From NCBI GenBank assembly GCA_943787185.1, contig CALSLL010000002.1, positions 744,001 to 808,000 on the forward strand: DNA of 64,000 nucleotides, read 5' to 3'. The notes beneath the pieces are model-generated. The model saw nothing but the letters and a program-made list of their open reading frames with translations. It was not told the origin of the DNA and did not search any database. Below, piece by piece: positions 17,448-26,643 of this stretch. Made by a program: the position numbers and the translations under genes. This DNA comes from UBA10349 sp003485905. GTDB lineage: Bacteria > Pseudomonadota > Gammaproteobacteria > Arenicellales > Arenicellaceae. How positions within the stretch are numbered: position 1 is the stretch's first letter; every line of letters begins with the position of its first letter.

Positions 17448-17645
17448 ATGCCGAAGATGAAGACATGTTCAGGCGCTGCAAAGCGTTTTAAAAAGACGGG
17501 TAGTGGTAAATTCAAGCGATCACAATCGCATTTGAATCACATACTCACAAAAAAGTCGCCTAAGCGAAAGCGTCAATTGCGCGCTGGCTTGATGGCAGAA
17601 CCGGCTGATGCTCGCTTAATAGCGCGTATGCTGCCGTATAGTTAG
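17448..17645 (+). CDS. rpmI: 50S ribosomal protein L35
   Basis: A 65-residue, strongly basic protein of normal L35 length. It starts PKMKTCSGAAKRFKKTGSGK and continues HILTKKSPKRKRQLR, both family hallmarks. It lies between infC and rplT, the usual arrangement, with 9 bases before rplT, so L35 and L20 are translated from one message. In related bacteria L20 represses this pair by binding the leader; I did not work out such a structure here. Confidence 0.97.
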   Translation: MPKMKTCSGAAKRFKKTGSGKFKRSQSHLNHILTKKSPKRKRQLRAGLMAEPADARLIARMLPYS

Positions 17646-17654
17646 GAGTTAGTA

Positions 17655-18014
17655 ATGCCTAGAGTAAAACGCGGGGTCACAGCCCGAGCGCGTCATAAAA
17701 AAGTAATCGCGCAAGCCAAGGGTTACCGCGGTCGCAGGAAAAATGTTTTTCGAGTAGCGAATCAAGCGGTTTGGCGTGCGGGTCAGTATGCCTATCGTGA
17801 TCGTCGCCAGCGTAAACGCCAGTTTCGTGCTTTGTGGATCGTGCGCATTAATGCCGCGGCTCGTGAGTGTGGTTTGTCGTATAGCCGGTTAATCAATGGC
17901 TTGTTAAAAGCCGAAATTGATTTGGATCGTAAAGTGTTAGCCGAATTGGCGGTTAATGACAAAATGGCTTTTGCGCAAATTGCAGATCAGGCTAAACAGG
18001 CTCTTGCTGCTTAA
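17655..18014 (+). CDS. rplT: 50S ribosomal protein L20
   Basis: A 119-residue basic protein with the L20 opening PRVKRGVTARARHKKVIAQAKGYRGRRKN and a later IVRINAAARECGLSYSRLI segment. It binds 23S rRNA early in 50S assembly and, in E. coli, represses rpmI-rplT translation. It is the last gene of the infC operon and is followed by a strong terminator about 100 bases downstream. Confidence 0.97.
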   Translation: MPRVKRGVTARARHKKVIAQAKGYRGRRKNVFRVANQAVWRAGQYAYRDRRQRKRQFRALWIVRINAAARECGLSYSRLINGLLKAEIDLDRKVLAELAVNDKMAFAQIADQAKQALAA

Positions 18015-18114
18015 ATTTTGCGTTAGCGTTTCGACTATAGTCGTTAGCGCTACAGAGAATATGCAGAGTAGCTAAAAGGCTCTTTGCAATAAGCTTCAGG
18101 CTTATGCATAGTTT

Positions 18115-18148
18115 AAAAAGGGGAAGGGTTAATACCTTTCCCCTTTTT
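18115..18148 (+). terminator. Rho-independent terminator after rplT
   Basis: GGGGAAGGG and CCTTTCCCC pair around a TTAATA loop with one G-T wobble, flanked by AAAAA on the left and TTTTT on the right. It separates the infC operon from pheST. Confidence 0.9.
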
Positions 18149-18234
18149 GCTGTGTGAAACCCGCTCAATGTTATGTACATTAGCGCAATAGAAAATAGAG
18201 TAGTAAAACTATAAAAGATGATGGGTAACAGGTA

Positions 18235-19259
18235 ATGAGCGATATTGATCTGGCTTCAATGTTGAAGCAGGCGACACTGGAGGTCGGGCAGGCCGGTTCA
18301 CTGGCGGTGCTGGAGCAACTTCGGGTAGATTACCTGGGGAAAAAGGGCAGCTTAACTGGCCAGTTGAAAAAAATTGGCAGCTTGCCGCATGAGCAACGTT
18401 CTGCATTTGGCGCAGAAGTGAATAAAGCAAAAGCTGCGCTCGCCGATACCCTTCAAGTCCGACGCGATATTCTTGAAAATGAAAGTTTGCTTGCCGAGAT
18501 TGAGGCAAGCGCGGTCGATATAAGCCTGCCGGCTCGAGGTTTAGCGACCGGCAGCGAACATTTGGTTAGCCGCAGCCTGCGTCGGATTGAGTCAATATTT
18601 GTACAAATGGGTTTTGGTGTCGCGCACGGTCCAGAGATCGAGGATGATTTCCATAACTTTGAAGCACTGAATATTCCTCCTGAACATCCTGCACGTGCAA
18701 TGCACGATACTTTTTTATACAACCGAAGGTAAGTTGTTGCGAACGCATACCTCACCGGTGCAAGTTCGGCATATGCTTGAAAACGAGCCACCAATCGCGA
18801 TTATTGCACCTGGCCGCGTCTATCGTTGCGATTCCGACGTGACGCATACGCCGATGTTTCATCAAGTAGAAGGCTTGCTCGTTAATGAGGATGCCAGTTT
18901 TGCGGACTTGAAAGGTATCCTGCTAAGTTTTGTCAGACAGTACTTTGAGGCCGATTTGGATATTCGTTTGCGGCCATCCTATTTTCCGTTCACTGAGCCT
19001 TCTGCAGAGGTGGATATAAGTTGCGTTTTTTTGTACTGGTAAGGGTTGCCGAATCTGCAAGCAAACGGGCTGGATTGAAGTTTTAGGTTGCGGCATGGTG
19101 CATCCAGAAGTTTTTCGTCACGTAGATATTGATTCTGATAAGTACCGTGGTTTCGCATTTGGTATTGGTATCGAACGCCTAAGCATGTTGCGTTACGGAG
19201 TTGATGATCTGCGGTTATTTTTTGAGAACGATCTAGCCTTTTTGAGGCAATTTCAATGA
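18235..19259 (+). pseudogene. pheS: Phenylalanine-tRNA ligase alpha subunit, frame broken twice by single-T insertions
   Basis: The N-terminal coiled-coil part is intact through PARAMHDTF, then the frame shifts at a run of six T (18711-18716). Removing one T restores FYTTEGKLLRTHTSPVQVRH, exactly the family sequence. The middle, with RVYRCDSDVTHTPMFHQVEG and FPFTEPSAEVDISCVF, is intact until a run of seven T (19026-19032). Removing one T restores CTGKGCRICKQTGWIEVLGC and the end GIGIERLSMLRYGVDDLRLFF. The corrected protein has 340 residues, normal for PheS. Its TGA overlaps the pheT ATG (ATGA). The gene is essential and otherwise perfect, so sequencing error in homopolymers is the first explanation; slippage-corrected expression is the alternative. 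Confidence 0.9.
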
Positions 19260-21622
19260 TTATTACCGAACAGTGGTTACGTCAGTGGGTGGATACTGAC
19301 CTAAACGTAAATGAAATTGCCGACGTGTTAACACTCGCGGGTTTAGAGGTTGATGCTGTTGAACCAATAGGCCTACCACATGACAAAGTGATCGTTGGTG
19401 AGATTGTAAGTGCTGCACCGCACCCGGATGCAGATCGCTTGCAAGTTTGTCAGGTGAGTGATGGCAAGGAGAGCTTTCAAGTAGTGTGTGGTGCAAAAAA
19501 TGCACGGGTTGGTATTAAGGTGCCGTACGCAATGATTGGTGCTGAATTGCCTGATATTAAAATCAAGAAGGCAAAGCTTCGAGGCGTTGAGTCCTTTGGC
19601 ATGCTGTGCTCGGGTGAGGAGCTAGGCCTGCATTCGCCTGTTAAAGGACTGCTTGAGTTGCCAGACGATTCAAAAACTGGGCAACCGTTAATAGAGACCT
19701 TGGGTGGTGCTGATTACGCGATCGATATAGACCTAACGCCTAACCGAGGTGATTGTTTAAGTGTGTTAGGTGTAGCCAGAGAATTGAGAGTTCTACAAGG
19801 GTCTGAAATCAAGAGTTTACCTGATGACTCTGTCGAGCAGAGTAGTACCGCGAAGGTGGCAGTTGATAATCGGGAAAAGCAGTCTTGTACCGCCTATAGA
19901 GCGAGAGTGATAGAAGGGATTGACCGCGAGGCTGTTACCCCATTATGGCTAGCTGAGCGGCTTCGGCGCTCGGGGATTAAGCCAATAAACCCTGTGGTTG
20001 ATGTGACTAATTACGTCATGTTGGAAACAGGCCAGCCTTTGCACGGTTTTGATCGGCGGCAAGTTGGGGATGGGATTGTGGTTCGCAATGCGAATGGCGG
20101 AGAGAAGCTGTTATTGCTAAATGGCGATGAGGCTGAATTGTCTGCGGATACGCTACTGATTGCGCGCGAAGATGGTCAACCGCTGGCGATAGCTGGTGTT
20201 ATCGGTGGGGAGACATCCGGTGTTTACGATGACACTGATGATGTTGTACTTGAAGCCGCCCATTTTAGTCGAGCTGCGATTGCGGGTAAGGCTCGACAGT
20301 ACGGTGTAAGTACAGATAGCTCGCACCGATACGAGCGTGGCGTCGATCCATTACTAGGTCAATTAGCTATAGAGTACGCTACTCGCCTGATGCAGGAGAT
20401 ATGCGGAGGCAAGGCTGGGCCTATAGTTGAGGACAATGCCCAAGCACCAGAAACGACTAAAGTGAGTTTAAGATATAACTATTTGTGCGAGCTGCTAGGT
20501 TTTAGTATTCCACAGCCAGAGGTGCATGAGTTATTGCGTCGAATATCGCCCGATGTGGTCGAGACAGATTCAGGTTGGACTATTACAGCACCATCATATC
20601 GGCACGATATGGCCTTTGAGGCGGATTTGGTTGAAGAAGTTGCTAGGGTGTTTGGCTATGATCGGATTCCTACCAAACTACCTAGCCTGGTACCTTCTTC
20701 ACGTATTGCACGTGAAGGCGATATCGATCCCTCTGCTGTAAGCAGAACAATGATTGCCCGTGATTACAATGAAACCATTAGTTATAGCTTTATTGATCCT
20801 GAGTGGGATGCTGATTATGGAAGTGGCGAAACACCGGTTAATTTAGCGAACCCACTGAGCGAGAACATGTCGGTTATGCGTACCAGCCTACTGCCAGGGC
20901 TGTTAAACAGCGCAGTGTTAAACCTAAATCGACAAGTGGACAGGATTCGACTATTTGAAATTGGCGGAACATATAGTTTAGTTGATAATGAAACTTTTGA
21001 AATACAAAGACTTGGGGCGCTTTGTTCTGGGCCTGCATTACTGGAATCTTGGGAAGGTGATGTTCGACTCACAGATTTTTTTGATGTAAAGTCTGAGCTT
21101 CGGGCCATCTTGTGCTTGACTCCATTCCCGAATTCTTTTACATTCAGGCAGTTAGATCACAAACCTCTCGCCGATAATCAAGTTTTAGGCATTTATATAA
21201 ATGGTGAGAAAGTAGGCTGGTTAGGGCGAATACAGCCTGTAATAGAACGAAAATTAGGTTTTGAATCGCCAGTTTACGCGTTTGAGTTAAGGCTTGATCG
21301 ACTAAGTAGTCAGCAGTTGGTTAGATATCACCCGATATCCAAGCTACCTGCGGTGAAAAGAGATTTAGCTTTGGTAGTTGATTCGGATGTGGCTGCGGGC
21401 GATATTGAGGCAACTATAAAATCGGTTTGCAGCGAAGAATTAGCAAACATAGAATTATTTGATGTTTATCAGGGTGATAAAGTACCTGATGGATGTAAAA
21501 GTTTAGCGTATCGAATTACACTTCAGAGTGTAAGTAAGACGCTTACTGAAGAAGATATTGATCGAGTTGTAGGCGAATTATTAAGTCAACTCGAAAAAGT
21601 GCACAACGCTACATTGAGATAA
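19256..21622 (+). CDS. pheT: Phenylalanine-tRNA ligase beta subunit
   Basis: A 788-residue beta chain of the alpha2-beta2 enzyme that charges tRNA-Phe. It has the tRNA-binding OB domain (about 40-150), the B3/B4 editing domain around NPVVDVTNYVMLETGQPLHG, the B5 domain, and a C-terminal anticodon-binding ferredoxin-like domain starting near HPISKLPAVKRDLALVV. Length is normal. ATG 19256 overlaps the pheS stop, so the subunits are translationally coupled. This frame is clean, in contrast to pheS just upstream. Confidence 0.96.
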   Translation: MIITEQWLRQWVDTDLNVNEIADVLTLAGLEVDAVEPIGLPHDKVIVGEIVSAAPHPDADRLQVCQVSDGKESFQVVCGAKNARVGIKVPYAMIGAELPDIKIKKAKLRGVESFGMLCSGEELGLHSPVKGLLELPDDSKTGQPLIETLGGADYAIDIDLTPNRGDCLSVLGVARELRVLQGSEIKSLPDDSVEQSSTAKVAVDNREKQSCTAYRARVIEGIDREAVTPLWLAERLRRSGIKPINPVVDVTNYVMLETGQPLHGFDRRQVGDGIVVRNANGGEKLLLLNGDEAELSADTLLIAREDGQPLAIAGVIGGETSGVYDDTDDVVLEAAHFSRAAIAGKARQYGVSTDSSHRYERGVDPLLGQLAIEYATRLMQEICGGKAGPIVEDNAQAPETTKVSLRYNYLCELLGFSIPQPEVHELLRRISPDVVETDSGWTITAPSYRHDMAFEADLVEEVARVFGYDRIPTKLPSLVPSSRIAREGDIDPSAVSRTMIARDYNETISYSFIDPEWDADYGSGETPVNLANPLSENMSVMRTSLLPGLLNSAVLNLNRQVDRIRLFEIGGTYSLVDNETFEIQRLGALCSGPALLESWEGDVRLTDFFDVKSELRAILCLTPFPNSFTFRQLDHKPLADNQVLGIYINGEKVGWLGRIQPVIERKLGFESPVYAFELRLDRLSSQQLVRYHPISKLPAVKRDLALVVDSDVAAGDIEATIKSVCSEELANIELFDVYQGDKVPDGCKSLAYRITLQSVSKTLTEEDIDRVVGELLSQLEKVHNATLR

Positions 21623-21635
21623 CTGCATTGTAGCC

Positions 21636-21660
21636 GTGACAATTAAAAGTAGATTGTCAC
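21636..21660. repeat. Inverted repeat between pheT and ihfA
   Basis: GTGACAAT (21636-21643) and ATTGTCAC (21653-21660) form a perfect 8-bp inverted repeat around a 9-base spacer. A further TTGTCACC occurs at about 21673. There is no T tract, so it is not a standard terminator; it could be an operator or an RNA hairpin in the ihfA leader. Confidence 0.5.
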
Positions 21661-21736
21661 TGTGAGATAGGGTTGTCACCGCAAGGTAGATAGTCAGCTA
21701 GAAAGTAGATAAATATAAGAATAGTAGGGGTTTAAT

Positions 21737-22051
21737 ATGGCAGTTACGAAGGCAGAACTTGCGCTAGTGCTCTATGAAGAGCTGGGGTTTAATAAGCGCG
21801 AAGCAAAAGACTTTATCGAAGAGTTTTTCGAGGCGATAAAGTCATCGCTTTCTGCTGAGCAAGCCGTGAAGCTATCAGGATTTGGTAACTTTGGGTTGCG
21901 TGATAAAAACGCTCGTCCTGGCCGAAACCCTAAAACGGGTGAAGAAATTCCTATTACGGCTCGTCGTGTAGTTACGTTTAAGTCGAGCCTGAAATTGAAG
22001 GAGCGTGTGGCGGCAAATACTGAGAAATTAGTAAGCCAGGGCGCTATTTAG
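21737..22051 (+). CDS. ihfA: Integration host factor subunit alpha
   Basis: A 104-residue DNA-bending protein of the HU/IHF family. It starts VTKAELALVLYEELGFNKREAKDFI and carries the beta-arm with RPGRNPKTGEEIPI, whose proline intercalates in bound DNA. The FFEAIK helix and placement after pheT identify the alpha rather than beta subunit. The partner ihfB is not in the window. Normal length (E. coli 99). Confidence 0.95.
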   Translation: MAVTKAELALVLYEELGFNKREAKDFIEEFFEAIKSSLSAEQAVKLSGFGNFGLRDKNARPGRNPKTGEEIPITARRVVTFKSSLKLKERVAANTEKLVSQGAI

Positions 22052-22119
22052 AAAGGTAAATTTGTCTTTCTAGAACTAAATAAATAAACAATAAGAATAT
22101 TAAAATTTAGGGGCATAAC

Positions 22120-22494
22120 ATGTTGGATCATGGCGATAATGCAAATCTTCCTCCGATACCGAGTAAGCGGTATTTTACTATTGGTGAGGTAAGTGACCTA
22201 TGTGCGGTTAAACCACACGTTTTACGATACTGGGAGCAAGAATTTAATCAGCTTAACCCGGTAAAGCGGCGTGGAAATCGACGTTATTACCAGCGTCACG
22301 AAGTACAGTTGATCCGACGGATTCGTGGTTTGTTGTATGTCGAAGGGTTCACCATTGGTGGTGCTCGTAATCAGCTAGAGCAAGAAGTTTCTGCAACGGG
22401 TGCAGTTGCAGCCGCGCCAGGTTCTATGCGAAAGGAGATTATTTCGGATATGATTCGCGAGCTGGATGATATTATTACTTTGTTGGACGATTAG
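22120..22494 (+). CDS. MerR-family transcriptional regulator (ihfA-adjacent type)
   Basis: A 124-residue protein with a MerR winged-helix domain: KRYFTIGEVSDLCAVKPHVLRYWEQEF, then RRGNRRYYQRHEVQLIRRIRGLLYVEGFTIGGAR. There is no metal-binding Cys cluster and no effector domain, only a short C-terminal helix (MIRELDDIITLLDD). A small MerR gene between ihfA and tRNA-Pro is a conserved arrangement in Pseudomonas and relatives. Its target genes are not known to me. A terminator follows. Confidence 0.85.
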   Translation: MLDHGDNANLPPIPSKRYFTIGEVSDLCAVKPHVLRYWEQEFNQLNPVKRRGNRRYYQRHEVQLIRRIRGLLYVEGFTIGGARNQLEQEVSATGAVAAAPGSMRKEIISDMIRELDDIITLLDD

Positions 22495-22582
22495 CAGGTC
22501 TTTTAAATACGGTCTTATTAGGGAAGGCATTAAGAATTAATTAAGATCAAGTAAATCGATCTTTGGTAGAATGGGTCAGTAG

Positions 22583-22614
22583 AGCACAGAGCGTTAGTTC
22601 TGTGCTTTTCTTTT
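22583..22614 (+). terminator. Rho-independent terminator after the merR-like gene
   Basis: AGCACAGA (22583-22590) pairs perfectly with TCTGTGCT (22599-22606) around an 8-base loop, followed by a T-rich tail. It separates the pheST-ihfA-merR unit from tRNA-Pro. Confidence 0.75.
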
Positions 22615-22621
22615 GAATGTT

Positions 22622-22698
<77 letters not shown>

Positions 22699-22705
22699 CT
22701 AAAAT

Positions 22706-22737
22706 AAAGGGCTCGGTTTTCGAGCCCTTTTTGTTTT
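22706..22737 (+). terminator. Rho-independent terminator after tRNA-Pro
   Basis: AAAGGGCTCG (22706-22715) and CGAGCCCTTT (22721-22730) form a perfect 10-bp stem with a GTTTT loop and a T-rich tail. Confidence 0.9.
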
Positions 22738-22895
22738 GTAGGATACTTTCTAAATTGAATCTACCGGTTATTAAAACAAACCTTCCAACCAAGCCCTATA
22801 CGCATTAAAATTCGCACAACCGATCTGGCAGATGCTATTTATAATTTTAGTGGCCGGGTTAATTCTAAAAATAGCGTCAACTTGATAAACCTTCC

Positions 22896-23558
22896 ATGAA
22901 CTCCACTACGCAAGGTATCGGAATGACCTCTGCGCGCACACGGAAGCGCCTGATTGCTATTCTGTCTGATGCTGGAATACGAAGCCCCATTGTTCTATCG
23001 GCTATGGAAGATGTGCCGCGGCATTTGTTTGTGGACGAAGCGCTAGCGACAAGAGCTTATGAAAACACTGCGCTACCTATCGGGCATGGTCAAACAATTT
23101 CACAGCCTTATATTGTGGCGCTAATGTGTGAACAACTACTTAACGCCGCAAGTTCAGGCCCGGTATTAGAAATTGGAACAGGTTGCGGTTATCAGGCAGC
23201 CGTGTTGTCAAAATTATTTAAAAAAGTAGTTTCTATTGAGCGTGTGGGTGAACTTTGTCGGCAAGCACGAGATAGATTATTCACCCTAAAATTTCACAAT
23301 GTACATTGTGTTCACGGTGATGGATTTGACGGATTTGCGGAGCGTGCGCCTTATAGCGGGATAATTGCCGCAGCGGCTAGCGATGATGTGCCCACCGTGT
23401 TGCTAGAGCAATTGGCAATGGGTGGCCGATTAGTCATGCCTATCGATCGTGGAGCAAAGCAGTCTCTTATTGTGATTGATCATGATCAAGGTGGTTTCAC
23501 GGAAAGAGAGATTGAAACGGTTAAATTCGTGCCACGCGTTTCCGGGGTAACACGATAG
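22896..23558 (+). CDS. pcm: Protein-L-isoaspartate O-methyltransferase
   Basis: A 220-residue SAM-dependent enzyme that methylates isoaspartyl residues in aged proteins to start their repair. Motif I LEIGTGCGYQAAVLS is near residues 91-105 and GHGQTISQPYIVALM (64-78) is the PCMT substrate/SAM loop. The end FVPRVSGVTR is also typical. ATG 22896 is used; an in-frame ATG at 22923 is possible. In E. coli pcm is followed by nlpD and rpoS; here yqaA intervenes and rpoS is absent. Confidence 0.93.
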   Translation: MNSTTQGIGMTSARTRKRLIAILSDAGIRSPIVLSAMEDVPRHLFVDEALATRAYENTALPIGHGQTISQPYIVALMCEQLLNAASSGPVLEIGTGCGYQAAVLSKLFKKVVSIERVGELCRQARDRLFTLKFHNVHCVHGDGFDGFAERAPYSGIIAAAASDDVPTVLLEQLAMGGRLVMPIDRGAKQSLIVIDHDQGGFTEREIETVKFVPRVSGVTR

Positions 23559-23639
23559 AGCACTTACGTACGATAGTTTTATATAGCCGCACAAATAGTT
23601 TGAGAAATAATTTAATAATCTGTCCTAGCGATTAATATT

Positions 23640-24230
23640 ATGAGAATCCGTATATTTGAGCCTATTTATCGTCAGGTGATGGTTTGGTCGAGGCATCGAT
23701 TAGCGCCAGTCTACCTTGGGCTAATCAGCTTTGCTGAATCGTCTTTTTTTCCAGTGCCGGTGGATGTGATGCTTGCACCAATGGTGTTGGCGAAGCGCAG
23801 TGCCGCTTGGCGTTTTGCCTTTATCGCGACTATTACATCAGTATTAGGGGGAATTGCGGGCTATTTTATTGGTATGTATCTATTTGATAGTATGGGTCAA
23901 TGGATGTTGGATGCATATCATGCCCATGAACGATTTGAACAAGTACAAGCGCTATTTTCTGAGTATGGTGTGTGGATTGTGTTTATCGCGGGCTTTACGC
24001 CTATTCCGTATAAGGTTTTTACTATTGCATCGGGTGTTATTGGGGTGGCGTTAATTCCGTTTGTTATTGCATCGTTGTTTGGCCGTGCGGGACGTTTTTT
24101 TCTGGTGAGCGCTATAATCTATTGGGGCGGGCCTGCAATTGAAGATTCACTTGAAAAATGGGTTGAACGCATCGGGTGGGCGACATTATTGCTGATTGTT
24201 TGCGGTTTAGGCATTTCTAAAATGGCGTAA
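23640..24230 (+). CDS. YqaA family membrane protein (DedA/VTT-related)
   Basis: A 196-residue inner-membrane protein with about five hydrophobic segments and the family pattern FAESSFFPVPVDVMLAPMVLAKR near the N-terminus, followed by GGIAGYFIGMYLFD and GFTPIPYKVFTIASGV. This is the YqaA branch of the SNARE-associated/VTT (DedA-like) superfamily, whose members are linked to lipid transport and membrane potential. The exact function of YqaA is unknown. It lies between pcm and nlpD on the same strand. Confidence 0.85.
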   Translation: MRIRIFEPIYRQVMVWSRHRLAPVYLGLISFAESSFFPVPVDVMLAPMVLAKRSAAWRFAFIATITSVLGGIAGYFIGMYLFDSMGQWMLDAYHAHERFEQVQALFSEYGVWIVFIAGFTPIPYKVFTIASGVIGVALIPFVIASLFGRAGRFFLVSAIIYWGGPAIEDSLEKWVERIGWATLLLIVCGLGISKMA

Positions 24231-24358
24231 TTCATTGATGACGTACTGATTCTGATGATGCACCGACCCTAGTAAAGCGTATCATTTGTATTTTCAATAA
24301 TAGGGTTAACTATAGGTCAAATTCAACAATGATGAAGGGTTCAAAAGGTTGGACTTCT

Positions 24359-25168
24359 ATGCGTAACATGCGCCTCTCGAGTGTATTTGGCTACTTACTG
24401 ATGTTGCTAATACTTGGCGGATGCGCGAATCCAACGGTGCCAGTTTCGGAACGCGATACGCTTAGCGTGCGTGAAGAGGTTGAGTTACTGGGTGGTAGTG
24501 TGATTCGAATCGTGCAGCAAGGTGATACTTTGTACAGTGTTGCTTTTGATGCTGGGATAGATTTTCGGCAGTTGGCACAATGGAATCGTATTGGTGAGCC
24601 GTACATCATTTCTGTTGGACAACGAATACGGCTAACCAAGCCTGATAATTTTGTGGCTCGTGCAACGGGTCCAAATTCGAGCAGTGGTGGTGGGTTAAAT
24701 GCATCTTCACGCGCTGGGGGCACCAGCGGCTCGACGGTGAGTTCGCGTTCGGTATCCAGCAGTACTAGAGCTTCATCGATAAGTGCTGGGGCCACACCCA
24801 CTTCCTGGTTATGGCCAGTCACTGGTAAAGTTATTGGAACTTATAACCCGAGCGTTGGACGCAAAGGAATCGATATTGCCGGCGCGGCAGGTTCGACCAT
24901 CAAAGCTGCTGCGAGTGGTCGAGTGGTTTACTCTGGCACTGGTCTTCGTGGTTATGGCGAAATGCTGATCTTAAAACATAGTGAAGAGTTTCTTAGTGCG
25001 TACGCTCATAATCGACGTATTTTGGTTAAGGAGGGTGAGCAAGTTCAGCAGGGTCAAAAGATTGCCGAATTGGGTAATTCGGGTACGGATAAATATATGC
25101 TTCACTTTGAGATACGACGTTTAGGCCAGCCCGTTGATCCGAGTCAATACCTTCCGCGTCCGGGCTAA
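24359..25168 (+). CDS. nlpD: NlpD-like lipoprotein, amidase activator (LysM + degenerate LytM)
   Basis: A lipoprotein with a signal peptide ending in LILGGC (lipobox Cys22 from this start), a LysM peptidoglycan-binding domain (VQQGDTLYSVAFDAGIDFRQLAQWN), a Ser/Gly-rich linker and a C-terminal LytM/M23 domain. In that domain the metal ligands are not complete: KGIDIAG replaces the HxxxD His, and LHFEIRR has only part of HxH. This matches E. coli NlpD/EnvC, which do not cut the wall but switch on septal amidases. ATG 24359 gives a normal short signal peptide; ATG 24329 would extend the N-terminus by ten residues, and neither has a clear ribosome-binding site. Confidence 0.85.
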   Translation: MRNMRLSSVFGYLLMLLILGGCANPTVPVSERDTLSVREEVELLGGSVIRIVQQGDTLYSVAFDAGIDFRQLAQWNRIGEPYIISVGQRIRLTKPDNFVARATGPNSSSGGGLNASSRAGGTSGSTVSSRSVSSSTRASSISAGATPTSWLWPVTGKVIGTYNPSVGRKGIDIAGAAGSTIKAAASGRVVYSGTGLRGYGEMLILKHSEEFLSAYAHNRRILVKEGEQVQQGQKIAELGNSGTDKYMLHFEIRRLGQPVDPSQYLPRPG

Positions 25169-25368
25169 CTTTTTCGAGTAAAAACCTTGTGGGATTAACG
25201 ACATTTCATTAAGACGAAGATACAATACCGTCTGACTTATAAAGCCGCCGAAGTTTGTCTAGCCGCTGGCCTAAACTTATTTGATTCAAGCATTGTTAAA
25301 CATTCTTTTGCCAAACGGGTAACCCGAAATCACCGCAACAACACGTCTCGTTCGCACTAACCAATACC

Positions 25369-26589
25369 ATGGCTGATACCACTAACGATTTTCCTCGAAT
25401 AAAGCGCTTGCCGCCCTACGTTTTTAATATCGTTAATGAGTTGAAAGCGGAGGCGCGTAAGCGGGGCGAAGATATAATCGATTTCGGGATGGGGAATCCT
25501 GATCAAGCAACTCCTCAGCCAATTATTGATAAATTATGTGAAGCGGCTCAACGCCAAGATACGCATCGCTATTCTTTATCCAAAGGCATACCGCGCTTAC
25601 GAAAGGCAATTTGTAGTTGGTATAAGCGTCGTTACAACGTAAGCCTGGATCCCGATAGCGAAGCAATTGTTACGATCGGTTCAAAGGAGGGGCTTGCCCA
25701 TTTGGCATTGGCAACAGTAGAGCCTGGCGATGCCGTATTAGTCCCGAACCCTGCGTATCCCATACATCCTTATGGGTTCGTAATTGCGGGAGCTGATATC
25801 CGTCACGTTCCTTTAACTCCAGATGTTGATTTTTTTGAAGAATTAGAAAGAGCCATACGGAATGCATGGCCTAAACCAAAAATGCTGGTGTTGAATTTTC
25901 CGAGTAACCCGACCGGAGACTGCGTTGATTTGGAGTTTTTTGAAAAGGTCGTTGCAGTCGCAAGAGAGCATGGGATTTGGGTTATTCATGATCTGGCCTA
26001 TGCAGACATCGTATTCGATGGGTATAAAGCACCATCGATACTCGAGGTCGAAGGGGCTATGGATGTTGCAGTGGAGTTTTTTAGCTTATCGAAAAGTTTC
26101 AATATGCCCGGGTGGCGTGTCGGATTTATGGTGGGTAATCGGGAGCTTGTTGGGGCATTAGCTCGAATGAAATCATACCTTGATTATGGAATGTTTACGC
26201 CTATACAGGTTGCTGCGATATTGGCGCTAGAGTCACCTGATTCCGATAAATGGTCCAGCGAAATTCGGGACATGTATCAGGATAGGAGAGACACTTTGTG
26301 CGATGGATTGCAGACCGCGGGTTGGCCGGTGATACCTCCTAAAGCGACGATGTTTCTGTGGGCAAAAATACCTGAGCCGTTTAATGCAATGGGCTCCCTA
26401 GAATTTAGCAAAATGTTAATTAATCAAGCTGGCGTTGCTGTGTCTCCAGGAATAGGTTTCGGTGAATATGGTGATGGATATGTACGTTTTGCCTTAATCG
26501 AAAACAAACACCGGATTCGTCAAGCATGCAAAGGCATCAAGAACGTTTTTAAGAACCCTAAGGCAGCTTTAGCTGCTCACTCTGCGTAA
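25369..26589 (+). CDS. alaC: Alanine transaminase-type PLP aminotransferase (AlaC-like)
   Basis: A 406-residue class I/II aminotransferase that by family makes alanine from pyruvate and glutamate. The opening FPRIKRLPPYVFNIVNELK, IIDFGMGNPDQATP and the PLP-lysine segment FFSLSKSFNMPGWRVGF (Lys242) match AlaC. NFPSNPTG and VIHDLAYADI supply cofactor contacts. It lies 54 bases before hom; the aminotransferase-hom-thrC order occurs in other proteobacteria and suggests linked amino acid synthesis. LL-diaminopimelate aminotransferase is a related alternative, less likely because the succinylase dapD/dapE route is also present. Confidence 0.85.
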   Translation: MADTTNDFPRIKRLPPYVFNIVNELKAEARKRGEDIIDFGMGNPDQATPQPIIDKLCEAAQRQDTHRYSLSKGIPRLRKAICSWYKRRYNVSLDPDSEAIVTIGSKEGLAHLALATVEPGDAVLVPNPAYPIHPYGFVIAGADIRHVPLTPDVDFFEELERAIRNAWPKPKMLVLNFPSNPTGDCVDLEFFEKVVAVAREHGIWVIHDLAYADIVFDGYKAPSILEVEGAMDVAVEFFSLSKSFNMPGWRVGFMVGNRELVGALARMKSYLDYGMFTPIQVAAILALESPDSDKWSSEIRDMYQDRRDTLCDGLQTAGWPVIPPKATMFLWAKIPEPFNAMGSLEFSKMLINQAGVAVSPGIGFGEYGDGYVRFALIENKHRIRQACKGIKNVFKNPKAALAAHSA

Positions 26590-26643
26590 GCAGCTTCCAG
26601 TTAGTGATATTCGGATACATTAGTTTAGATCGGTGATTCAAAA

